Assembly: GCF_013460135.1 (NCBI RefSeq) | Contig: NZ_CP038155.1 | Span: 682,001 to 746,000, forward strand | Reading direction: 5' to 3' | DNA from: Arsenophonus endosymbiont of Aphis craccivora | Lineage (GTDB): Bacteria; Pseudomonadota; Gammaproteobacteria; Enterobacterales; Enterobacteriaceae | DNA: 64,000 bases | Shown here: positions 1 through 7,876 of the stretch, in pieces | Layout: every line of letters begins with the position of its first letter | Numbering within the stretch: position 1 is the stretch's first letter | The notes under the pieces: model-generated | Databases searched by the model: none | What the model saw: the letters and a program-made list of their open reading frames with translations, nothing else | Told to the model about the DNA's origin: nothing | Program-made: the position numbers and the translations under genes

Positions 1-100
1 CTAAGAAAATTCAATCTATTATGCAAAAAAATTGAATGAATTAATCGAGAATAGTTTTTGTCTAAAAGGAGTGAATTGTTATTATCAATTCGTAAATGGA

Positions 101-391
101 TTATGCTTTTTTGGCTATAAATGTTTGTATGGTTTTTGATATCCCCCAAACACCGATAGCTCGTCGACTGAGTCGATAAAGTTTTTTAGGATGACGGATA
201 TTATAGAGTGCAATTAAGGAGAAACTAGCAATGAGCAGTGGTTTGAAAACTAACATTTTTTGCCAGGTACGATCATAAGATGCAGTAATTGTTAACCAAG
301 GTTCAGACGTAGCTGATAACGCATTACGCTGCTGCTGAACCTTGGTTAACAATTACTGCTTTTTTAATACCAGTTGTTTACGTTTACTCAG
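101..391 (-). pseudogene. yqjK: YqjK-like inner-membrane-associated protein, broken
   Basis: The conceptual product matches the small Enterobacterales protein YqjK: a QQQR stretch, then EPWLTITASYDRTW, then a hydrophobic segment followed by IRHPKKLYRL. The reading frame can be followed from a CTG at 389-391, overlapping the end of yqjE as in the E. coli operon, but no ATG is seen there and an in-frame TAA lies at 353-355. Only a weak TTG at 350-352 could restart it. The stop lies inside one arm of a perfect 25-bp inverted repeat (282-359). The function of YqjK is not established. It is very probably inactive. Confidence 0.75.
282..359. repeat. Perfect 25-bp inverted repeat inside yqjK
   Basis: Positions 282-306 and 335-359 are exact reverse complements, separated by 28 bases. 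Both arms lie inside the yqjK reading frame. On the coding strand, the 5' arm encodes the LLTKVQ segment preceded by a stop codon, and the 3' arm encodes EPWLTIT. Both segments resemble the E. coli protein at the expected places, so a natural quasi-palindrome appears to have been made perfect. Being in mid-gene, it is not an obvious terminator. Confidence 0.85.
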
Positions 392-791
392 TTTCATCTT
401 CATTCTGTTTTAACTGTTTGATATCCTGTTTTAATTGTTCACGGGTTGCCGCTAATAGAATCTTGCTAAGGGCTATTTTTAATGTCCAGCAAGTACCTAA
501 TAACGCTAGGATAAGTCAAACAGCGGTTGTAATCGCAACGACTTGTATACTATAGGCTGGATCAACCATGAGAAAAATTAATACCAGCAAACTCATAAGG
601 CCAAATGCGATCAATAGTAATATGGTGTCGGCTAATAAAATCAGTTGGACAAAGGTCTGCTTTTCTTGTTCGAGTTCGACGGCAACAAGTTGCAACCTTG
701 TCTCAACCATATTAATAAGAATAGAACCTATCCGTTGTAAGGTGCTTAGCAAGCCTTTAGCCGGTCCATCTGGATGTTGATTTTCTCGCAT
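384..791 (-). pseudogene. yqjE: YqjE-like inner-membrane protein, nonsense mutation
   Basis: The frame matches YqjE (about 134 aa, two membrane segments). It starts MRENQHPDGP, continues through the conserved VETRLQL and a first hydrophobic segment ending in AFGLMSLLVLIF, then meets an in-frame TGA at 516-518 in the second segment. The same frame continues with LILALLGTCWTLK and an acidic C-terminus to a TAA at 384-386. The ATG at 789-791 almost abuts the end of yqjD, as in the yqjCDEK operon. One nonsense mutation removes the second membrane segment, so the protein is probably not functional. Confidence 0.8.
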
Positions 792-792
792 A

Positions 793-1083
793 TTAACGTT
801 TAGCCAGTAAAATGCCTAATACCAGCCAGACAGCGGCACCAACACCTGTCCATGGATTTTAATGTACATAATCATCAGCACGGCCAGCAACTTCCTTAGT
901 TTGATGAATAATTTTACCGCTTAGATCACTCAGTTTTTGGCGAGAATCATCTAACGCTTTTTCTGCTTTACGGCGAATTTTGTAAATTTCTGCTTTGGAT
1001 TTATTTTCTGTATTGTGCAAAACTTCTTCCAAAGAATCCGCTAATGATTTTAATTCTGTACGCAGGTTTTCGTTATTTTTCAT
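793..1083 (-). pseudogene. yqjD: YqjD/ElaB-family membrane-anchored ribosome-binding protein, nonsense mutation
   Basis: Members of the YqjD/ElaB family are about 100 aa, with a basic coiled N-terminal half and one C-terminal membrane anchor. YqjD is reported to tether inactive ribosomes in stationary phase. Here the helical part (LADSLEEVLHNTENKSKAEI) is intact, then a TAA at 859-861 replaces a residue just before NPWTGVGAAVWLVLGILLAKR, which reads on in frame to a stop at 793-795. The anchor is therefore lost. I chose the ATG at 1081-1083 because a GAGAGG ribosome-binding site precedes it; the TTG 18 bases upstream is less likely. Confidence 0.8.
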
Positions 1084-1260
1084 AATGTTAACCTCTCTCA
1101 ATAAATAATGTTAATTTTTATCACTCTTATTCTTTGAGAATAGTAAAAGAACCAATAAAATCAATCTATATCTCATTTAAGGTAATTTAAAATTTGTTAT
1201 ATTGAAATATAAAAATAATTATACTGGTATGAAAATTTGATAAATGGTTTGACCGAAAGC

Positions 1261-1293
1261 TATGCTGTTACCAGGAAAGTAGGCAACAGCATA
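1261..1293 (-). terminator. Probable hairpin terminator after yqjA
   Basis: The arms TATGCTGTT (1261-1269) and AACAGCATA (1285-1293) pair exactly, 14 bases beyond the yqjA stop. On the minus strand the stem is not followed by a long T-run, so termination is a modest guess. Confidence 0.4.
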
Positions 1294-1306
1294 AGTTAGC
1301 TTGGAT

Positions 1307-1972
1307 TTAGGGATTACGGCGCTTAAATTTTTTCTTTAGTACTACGGCTATACTGCCTATTAGGCCAATAAAAAGCAAAACAAGCGGGATCAGCATCACA
1401 ATACTCATGATTTGGTGTTCGTAGTATTGAAAGAGTGGGCTTTTACCGAATACATAACCAATAGTAGTTAAAATCAATACCCAAAGTAATCCACTAAGCC
1501 AATTAAAAAACTGGAAGCGTTTATCAGGTAAACCGGATAGGCCGGCGATGGTAGGTAGGATGGTCCTGATAAAAGCAAGAAAGCGGCCAATAAGCAGCGC
1601 TGCCAAGCCATGGCGATAAAACAGGCCATAAGCACTTTGGTGATAATGTTCAGGGAAATGAGAAAGCCAGCTTTGCACAATTTTATTATTTCCTAGCCAT
1701 TTACCCTGAAGATAGCCTACCCAGCAACCCAAACTGGCACCTGCGGTTAAGATAATAACTGTCAATGGATAATTGATAGTGTCTTTAGCTATTAGGACGC
1801 CTACTAGAATGAGTAAACTGTCACCGGGTAAAAAAGCGGCAGGTAATATTCCATTTTCCAAAAATAATATTATAAATAATATAATGTAGATAGCCCATAC
1901 TAATGAAGGATTCATTAGCATATTGTAATCTTGATGCCAGAGTGCAAAAAAAAGTTCTTTAACTAATTCCAT
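1307..1972 (-). CDS. yqjA: DedA-family inner-membrane protein YqjA
   Basis: YqjA is a DedA-family integral membrane protein of Enterobacterales. With its paralogue YghB it is needed for cell division, proton-motive-force maintenance and resistance to alkaline pH and cationic compounds; the family contributes to membrane lipid transport. The sequence carries the family pattern FLENGILPAAFLPGDSLL near residue 40, the conserved FRTILPTIAGL-type segment near 140 and a basic C-terminus (KKKFKRRNP). It has about 221 aa, like E. coli YqjA (220). The ATG at 1970-1972 follows an AGGA motif; the TTG one codon upstream is unlikely. mzrA and yqjC, which normally follow, are absent and yqjD comes next. 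Confidence 0.93.
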   Translation of the reverse strand: MELVKELFFALWHQDYNMLMNPSLVWAIYIILFIILFLENGILPAAFLPGDSLLILVGVLIAKDTINYPLTVIILTAGASLGCWVGYLQGKWLGNNKIVQSWLSHFPEHYHQSAYGLFYRHGLAALLIGRFLAFIRTILPTIAGLSGLPDKRFQFFNWLSGLLWVLILTTIGYVFGKSPLFQYYEHQIMSIVMLIPLVLLFIGLIGSIAVVLKKKFKRRNP

Positions 1973-2269
1973 CAAGAGTTTCCTAAATACCGTGATCTTT
2001 AAACCTAATTGGTAGTTATTACCTATTATCCCTTATTAGAGATAATGTGAACCTAGTTAAAAGGGTTGTAGCATAAGCCTAAATATTAAATTCAGATATA
2101 AGCATAATATATTAGACTAGTGTAATACTCTAACAAAATCATAAATAACTAAATAGCAAATTTTTCGTTGCAATTGACTCTCTATGTAATATTTTATTTT
2201 TTTACAATTCATGAAGTACATTTACCTATATCTTGTATTTTGCTAGCAGATCTTTTATTGTAATAGCTA

Positions 2270-2490
2270 GTAAAGGGGAGTAACTTCTTTAGCCGGTCTA
2301 TCGTCATTACGGTGTTATGCACCCGGTAACCGGGCATCACAGGTGGATATCAAAGTAGCTTTTGTGTTGTAAGTGAGACCTTGCCAGCGGGCAAGGTTTA
2401 CTTATAATTTAAATTAGTGGAATAGAAACCTATGAAGACTAAAATGGATTATAACGGCTGAGCCTTCTGTAGGAATCGGCCGTTTTTCGT
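2270..2490 (+). promoter_or_regulatory. yybP-ykoY-type manganese/pH-responsive riboswitch leader of alx
   Basis: The 230 bases before alx hold the hallmarks of the alx leader (pH-responsive element, yybP-ykoY motif family). These are an AAAGGGGAGTAAC block near 2273, a conserved core around 2305-2340 with ACCCGGTAACCGGGC, a stem ACCTTGCC/GGCAAGGT near 2381-2398, and an intrinsic-terminator-like stem AACGGC (2453-2458) with GCCGTT (2479-2484) followed by Ts. The alx ribosome-binding site (TAGGAG) lies just beyond. In E. coli this RNA switches alx on with manganese and alkaline pH. The assignment is by recognised sequence blocks and position; I did not fold it with software. Confidence 0.8.
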
Positions 2491-2504
2491 TTCTAGGAGC
2501 TAAA

Positions 2505-3461
2505 ATGCATTCTGTTGGTACTCCCGTATTATGGGCAATCTTTACTGTTGTTATTGCGATTATGTTACTTATTGATATTTCTTTACAGGGTAAGCATCCG
2601 GGAAGAGAAATAACAGTAAGACAGGCTGTTGTATGGAGTTTTATTTGGATTAGTTTGGCATTATTGTTTGCCTTAGGTTTATGGTTTTATTTTAAACAGA
2701 CAACTAGCCTAACGATTGCTAATCGCCAAACAATGGCTTTTTTGACCGGTTATTTACTGGAAAAAGCGTTAGCTGTTGATAATGTATTTGTTTGGTTAAT
2801 GTTATTTAATTATTTTTCAATCCCAGTCAATTTACAGCGCCGAGTTCTTATCTATGGTGTCTTGGGTGCGATAGTATTGCGTACTATCATGATCTTTACA
2901 GGTAGTTGGCTAGTCTCTCAGTTTCACTGGGTTTTGTATCTCTTTGGCATTTTTCTATTATTTACTGGTATAAAAATGTTTTTTGTTAAAGAAAATGATC
3001 AATCGATTGATAAAAAACCACTAGTAAAATGGGTCGGTTCTCATTTACGCATGACAGATACTTTACATGGCGAGCGTTTTTTTATTTGTCAACAAGGTAT
3101 TTTATTTGCTACTCCGTTGATTATTATATTAATTTTAGTTGAGATTAGTGACATTATTTTCGCCGTCGATAGCATTCCTGCCATTTTTGCAGTAACCACG
3201 GATCCTTTTATTGTCTTGATTTCAAATCTATTTGCGATTTTAGGTTTGCGAGCGATGTATTTTGTTTTATCAGGTATTGCTGAAAAATTCTCTATGCTAA
3301 AGTACGGGCTATCTATTATCTTAATTTTCATTGGTATAAAAATGTTATTAATGGATATTTTTCATATTCCAACCGCTGTATCCCTAAGTATTGTTGCGGG
3401 GATTTTAACATTAACGATGTTCATTAATCATATTGTTAATAAATGCAAAAAAATCATTTAA
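2505..3461 (+). CDS. alx: Alx, TerC-family membrane protein (manganese export/homeostasis)
   Basis: Alx is a multi-spanning inner-membrane protein of the TerC/Alx family, linked to export of excess manganese and induced at alkaline pH. The 318-aa product has about nine hydrophobic segments. It keeps the family acidic motifs in membrane helices: [12 protein letters not shown] near residue 87 and [18 protein letters not shown] near 216. The ATG follows TAGGAG at a normal distance. Its leader carries the matching riboswitch, so regulation seems intact. E. coli Alx is about 320 aa, so the gene looks complete. Confidence 0.94.
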   Translation: MHSVGTPVLWAIFTVVIAIMLLIDISLQGKHPGREITVRQAVVWSFIWISLALLFALGLWFYFKQTTSLTIANRQTMAFLTGYLLEKALAVDNVFVWLMLFNYFSIPVNLQRRVLIYGVLGAIVLRTIMIFTGSWLVSQFHWVLYLFGIFLLFTGIKMFFVKENDQSIDKKPLVKWVGSHLRMTDTLHGERFFICQQGILFATPLIIILILVEISDIIFAVDSIPAIFAVTTDPFIVLISNLFAILGLRAMYFVLSGIAEKFSMLKYGLSIILIFIGIKMLLMDIFHIPTAVSLSIVAGILTLTMFINHIVNKCKKII

Positions 3462-3490
3462 TTACTAAATAAATATATTTAAATATTATA

Positions 3491-4147
3491 TGGAAGTGGA
3501 TTGAAAAAGCACCTGTGGTCAAAGTCAGGAAACCCGTTAGTCGGCGGATCCGCTGGTTAACACAAGATGAGGCATCTACATTGATTAAATGTATGCCTGA
3601 AAGTTTTCGACACATCGTCATCTTCGCGCTGGCCACAGGGCTACGCCGCTCAAATATCATCGATCTTGAGTGGTCACAAGTGGACATGCAACGGAAGGTT
3701 GCCTGGATATACCCGGAAAATGCCAAAGCCGGAAGAGCGATAGGCGTTGCACTCAATGATACTGCTTGTAAGGTTTTGAGAGACCAGATAGGCCGCCACA
3801 ACCGTTATGTCTTTGTCCATACTAAAGCGAAACATACAGCAGGAGGAGGAAAAACACCCGAAGTCAGGAAACTGCGCGTAGATGATAATTCAGCGTGGAA
3901 GACCGGCCTAAAGCGCTCAGGTATAAAAGATTTCAGATTTCATGATCTACGTCACACATGGGCAAGCTGGTTAGTACAGGCAGGCGTACCCTTGTCCGCT
4001 TTACAAGAAATGGGTGGCTGGGAATCTATCGAAATGGTACGTCGTTACGCACACCTTTCGCCCAGCCACCTGACTGAGCATGCCAAGAAAATTGACGAGG
4101 CGTTGGCAAACGATGTCACTAATCTGGCACTTTTAAATAATTCCTAA
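3491..4147 (+). pseudogene. Phage-type tyrosine recombinase (integrase), N-terminus missing
   Basis: This is the catalytic half of a P22/DLP12-like integrase. The frame is open from a TGG at 3491 (WKWIEKAP...) and shows the complete catalytic set: Arg in ATGLRRSNI, Lys in the beta-hairpin region, HDLRHTW, GGW and the nucleophile Tyr in RRYAHLS. Integrases of this group have about 390 aa; the core- and arm-binding N-terminal part is gone and the remnant begins 30 bases after alx. GTG at 3515 could start a 210-aa protein, but no ribosome-binding site is evident. Its base composition is visibly richer in G+C than its neighbours. It points at tRNA-Arg, a classic attachment site. Confidence 0.85.
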
Positions 4148-4178
4148 GAGACAAAGCCACGTAACCTATTGATTTTAT

Positions 4179-4255
4179 TGGTGCGCCCTGTAGGATTCGA
4201 ACCTACGACCTACGGCTTAGAAGGCCGTTGCTCTATCCAGCTGAGCTAAGGGCGC
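4179..4255 (-). tRNA. argU: tRNA-Arg (anticodon UCU)
   Basis: Read on the minus strand, the sequence begins GCGCCCTTAGCTCAG and ends CAGGGCGCACCA, with CCA encoded. It gives a full cloverleaf: 7-bp acceptor stem, D arm, anticodon loop CTTCTAA with UCU, and the T arm GGTTCGAATCC. It closely matches E. coli argU, which decodes AGA/AGG and is the attachment site of prophage DLP12. The integrase remnant directly beside its 3' end fits the same use here. Confidence 0.97.
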
Positions 4256-4442
4256 TTAGAAAAACGCTTATTCAATAATAAAATAATGTCGTTGGATTAT
4301 ACGGTTGCTGAGCACTGAGTCAACGTCTTTTCAATGACAAATTATCTATCTGCTCATTTTCTGACTACTAATAAAACTGACAGCATCGCTTTCTTCTGAC
4401 AAAATAGCAGTATCACAATGTTTTTATGGATTAATGAAATAA

Positions 4443-5315
4443 ATGTCAGCAAAAATTATTGACGGAAAAATGATTTCCGAAACAATCAAACAGGAAATTG
4501 CCGAAAAAGTTAAATTGAGACTTTCACTAGGCAAGCGAGCTCCCGGACTTGCAGTCATTTTAGTAGGTAATGATCCGGCTTCACAGATCTACGTAAACAG
4601 TAAACGTCGTACTTGTGAAGCAGTTGGTTTTGTTTCTCGCTCATATGATTTAGCGGAAAAAACCACTGAGTCTGAACTTTTACAATTAATTGATCAACTT
4701 AATAATGACAAGGCAATTGATGGCATCCTGGTTCAATTACCACTGCCCAGAACTATTGACTATATCAAGATACTAGCGCATATACATCCAGAAAAAGATG
4801 TTGACGGTTTTCATCCTTATAACATAGGCCGTCTTTGCCAACGAGCCCCAAGACTACGCCCTTGTACACCTCGCGGCATTATTACCTTACTTGAGCGCTA
4901 CCAAATTAATCTACTTGGTTTAAATGCAGTTATTGTTGGTGCTTCAAATATCGTAGGTCTCCCAATGAGCCTGGAATTGTTACTTGCTGGTTGTACAACT
5001 ACTGTCACCCACCGCTTTACTACTAATTTACGTCAACATATAGAGCAGGCTGATTTATTAGTTGTCGCTGTTGGTAAACCAAATTTTATTCCCGGTGAAT
5101 GGATAAAACCTGGTGCCATTATTATGGATGTGGGAATTAATCGGCTTGAAAATGGCACAGTTACTGGCGATGTCTGCTATCAAGAAGCACAACAACGCGC
5201 TAGCTGGATCACTCCTGTGCCTGGTGGCGTTGGCCAAATGACAGTGGCAACACTTATGCAAAATACCTTACAAGCTTGTGAAGAATATCATGATATTCAA
5301 AATACTAACCAGTAG
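4443..5315 (+). CDS. folD: FolD, methylenetetrahydrofolate dehydrogenase/cyclohydrolase
   Basis: FolD is a cytoplasmic bifunctional enzyme. It oxidises 5,10-methylene-THF with NADP+ and then hydrolyses methenyl-THF to 10-formyl-THF, the formyl donor for purines and initiator tRNA. The 290-aa product has the [14 protein letters not shown] segment with the catalytic Lys, [11 protein letters not shown], the [10 protein letters not shown] motif, the nucleotide-binding [10 protein letters not shown] and the C-terminal [13 protein letters not shown]. All expected residues are present and its length fits E. coli FolD (288 aa). It lies beside argU and ybcJ, as in E. coli. Its retention while purE and purK decay fits its other role in formyl-Met-tRNA supply. 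Confidence 0.97.
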   Translation: MSAKIIDGKMISETIKQEIAEKVKLRLSLGKRAPGLAVILVGNDPASQIYVNSKRRTCEAVGFVSRSYDLAEKTTESELLQLIDQLNNDKAIDGILVQLPLPRTIDYIKILAHIHPEKDVDGFHPYNIGRLCQRAPRLRPCTPRGIITLLERYQINLLGLNAVIVGASNIVGLPMSLELLLAGCTTTVTHRFTTNLRQHIEQADLLVVAVGKPNFIPGEWIKPGAIIMDVGINRLENGTVTGDVCYQEAQQRASWITPVPGGVGQMTVATLMQNTLQACEEYHDIQNTNQ

Positions 5316-5323
5316 GCGATAAA

Positions 5324-5537
5324 ATGGAAACCTTTCATCTAAATGGGCAGCCTTATATTCAATTATGTGATTTATTGAAATTGCAAGGTTGGGTGGATAG
5401 GCGGCGCCGCAGCCAAAGCACTTATCGCCCAAGGTGATGTAAAAGTTGATGGTGAAATTGAAACCAGTAAACGCTGTAAAATTAACAAAAATAATATTGT
5501 CACTTTAATTAATAACAGCGTAATAGTTAAAGAGTAA
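5324..5537 (+). pseudogene. ybcJ: YbcJ, small S4-like RNA-binding protein, frameshifted
   Basis: The frame starts METFHLNGQPYIQLCDLLKLQGWVD, resembling YbcJ (70 aa, an S4-like RNA-binding fold). It then shifts by one base around the GC-rich run at 5400-5415, after which the other frame gives GGAAAKALIAQGDVKVDGEIE to the stop at 5535-5537. Total length is 3n+1 bases, and aligning both halves to E. coli YbcJ suggests a single inserted base. The shifted frame ends within a few codons. It begins eight bases after folD, the same order as in E. coli. YbcJ has no well-established role beyond RNA binding. Confidence 0.8.
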
Positions 5538-5716
5538 TCATCAATTATAAAAAAATATTTAACAATGCCACTTATAACGGGGGCTAAGCTTCTGCTTAAT
5601 TTTTACTCATTTTTAAGTAATGATTTATAGCTTTTAAAGCTAATGAGTGAATATTTCATAATATTATTCTTATCAGGTAACAATAGTAAAATTTTCTTCT
5701 GTCTCTGGAGCAGAAA

Positions 5717-5860
5717 TTATTCTGGCTAACTTTCTAATATTTTAAAGGTACAAGAACATCTTATATTTTGACATTGATAATAAGATTACTTAGTTTTGTT
5801 AGTTCAGTAACGGCTCGTTCTAGTATGAGCGGTATTTTTACAAACAGGGCAACAAATCAT
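5717..5860 (-). pseudogene. ogr: Ogr/Delta-family zinc-finger phage late activator, decayed
   Basis: From an ATG at 5858-5860, preceded by a strong AGGAGG ribosome-binding site, the frame reads MICCPVCKNTAHTRTSRY, then a TGA, TNKTK, a TAA, and SYYQCQNIRCSCTF to stops at 5717-5719. Reading through the stops, it aligns without gaps to the P2 Ogr pattern: CPxC, then HARTSRY, then YxQCQNxxCSxTF. All four zinc-binding Cys remain. Ogr/Delta proteins activate late promoters of P2-like phages together with the host RNA polymerase alpha subunit. The three nonsense codons make it a fossil of a P2-type prophage. Confidence 0.7.
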
Positions 5861-6232
5861 ATACACCTCCTAAAACTTAAGATTGAGTAATTTATATAGA
5901 GGTAAAATGATCTGTTTTCGTTATAAATCTCTACCTTGTACTTCAGTACTAGCGCTATTTAAATCAATATCCATTGAAAATGGAACATCAACTCGTTATA
6001 CCAAGGTTAGATAGCAACAACCATCTATTTTTTGTTATTTTTTGTTGATTATTTGATATTTAAATATATTTACCACTACCTACATCACCACTCGCTTTTC
6101 TTTTTTAAGCCGCAACGCGTCGTTTTATCCTTTTTGTTGTGTGGTTGACGACAGATTTTTGTAACGTTAAAAATTTGTTTTTTTATTGTTAGATTAAAGA
6201 TTCCTATAAAGATAAGGAGATTAACTTAAATC
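5861..6232. other. Intergenic stretch, possible phage-gene tail
   Basis: No intact gene is visible. On the minus strand a short open stretch reads RVDVPFSMDIDLNSASTE and ends in GRDL at a TAA (5921-5923), just upstream of the ogr remnant. In P2 the gene before ogr is the tail gene D, so this could be its decayed end, but I do not recognise it by sequence. The right part (6040-6230) is A+T-rich, and AAGGAG near 6212 is the likely ribosome-binding site of the levansucrase gene. Confidence 0.35.
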
Positions 6233-7480
6233 ATGGACATACTAAGAGACAGAGTTATTACTAGTTGTTGGACGCTAGCTGATGCACTTAAGGTTCATTT
6301 CGATGATCCAACAACAACGCAACCCAAGGTCAATATTGACTTCCCCGTTATGAGTGAAAAGTTGTTTATCTGGGATACCATGCCATTACGAGATCTTGAA
6401 GGCAATATTGTATCAGTGGATGGTTGGTCGATTATTTTTACTCTCACGGCAGTGAAACAACCCGACCGATTTAAAGACAAAAATGGTAATTACGATATTG
6501 TTAAAGACTGGAATGATCGACATGGCCGAGCCCGCATGTGCTTTTGGTACGCCAGAAATAGTAAGAGTTGGCAATACGGTGGCCGAGTAATGAATGATGG
6601 CGTATCACCAACAGAACGTGAGTGAGCCGGTACTCCTATTTTACTAAATGATAACGGTGACATTGATCTTTATTATACCTGTGTTACACCTGGCGCTACT
6701 ATCGCTAAAGTTAGTGGTAAAGTGCAAACTGACAATAATAGTGTAAAACTAAGTGGCTTTGACAAGGTTATCCCACTTTTCTCTGCCGATGGCGTTTATT
6801 ATCAGACAGAAGAACAGAATGAGTATTGGAATTTCCGCGATCCTTACCCTTTCATTGATCCCAATGATGGCAATCTTTATATGGTCTTTGAGGGTAATGT
6901 TGCCGGTGATAGAGGCTCTCATATTATTTCTAGCGCGGATATGGGCGATGTGCCGCCAGGTTTTGAGGATGTGGGCGGCGCTAAGTATAAAGTTGGTTGT
7001 ATTGGTTTTGCAGTGGCAAGATACAGCACGGGAAATAATTGGGAAATACTTCCTCCATTGCTCACCGCCGTAGGTGTAAATGATCAAACAGAGCGTCCAC
7101 ATTTTGTATTTAAAGATGGTAAATATTATCTTTTTACCATTAGTCATCAATACACTTATGCCGATGGTTTGAAAGGCCCAGATGGTGTTTATGGTTTTGT
7201 CAGCGATTCATTATTCGGCCCTTATACACCACTTAACGGTTCTGGTTTAGTGTTAAGCAACCCATCTTCCCAACCGTTTCAGGCTTACTCACATTCTGTT
7301 ATGCCTAACGGTCTTGTCACTTCATTCATCTATAACGTTCCTGGTCGTGGTGACAAGTTTCGTATCGGTGGCACCGAAGCACCGACTGTGCAAATTAAAA
7401 TTGTTGGTAATAGAACTTTTGTCGTCAAACAGTTTGATTACGGCTTTATTCCACCGCTAAAAAACATAGTTGTCAGATAA
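6233..7480 (+). pseudogene. lsc: Levansucrase (GH68), single nonsense codon
   Basis: Levansucrase is a secreted glycoside hydrolase family 68 enzyme that splits sucrose and builds the fructan levan. The frame matches the 415-aa Gram-negative type (as in Erwinia), without a cleavable signal peptide. Catalytic residues are all visible: the nucleophile Asp in IWDTMPLRD, the transition-state stabiliser in FRDPYPF and the acid/base Glu in TERPHF. A TGA at 6623-6625 replaces the Trp expected in the REWAGTP context; downstream the frame is unbroken to 7480. A single base change separates it from an intact gene, so the loss is recent, or the strain still has some read-through. It lies in the accessory block between ybcJ and cysS. 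Confidence 0.88.
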
Positions 7481-7876
7481 ATAAATTATCTTGATATAAT
7501 GAAAAGTAAAAAATACGCTTGATTATTCAATTCAAATGTCAATCAATATTCTGAGTGACACCTATATAAACTAAAAGAATATTAGCAATTATGAAGAAAA
7601 TATTTTTGTATGTGATTCTAATATTCCTTTATAAAATCGGTTTCTGTTATGCATTAACAAATAGTAATAAAGGTAATAATATGAAAGATACAGTACAATT
7701 AGTTACTATTGAAGAAGACGATCATAATATATTACTCAAGTCAGCAACATCTGTAGTATTCCCGCTAAATAGCAAGCAAAAAAAATTTATTTCTACTTTG
7801 CAAAAATTTTTCCATAATTTAAAAAGTCCTTTAGGAAAACCAGCCGGTTTAGCAACACCTCAAATTGGTTATCCAT

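Noticed and set aside
6623-6625. TGA read as tryptophan (code change)
   Set aside because: TGA replaces Trp in the levansucrase, but other broken frames have TGA for non-Trp residues (purK, ybbO, yqjE) and TAA or TAG elsewhere (qmcA, recF, cstA). Intact essential genes end normally at TGA and use TGG for Trp.
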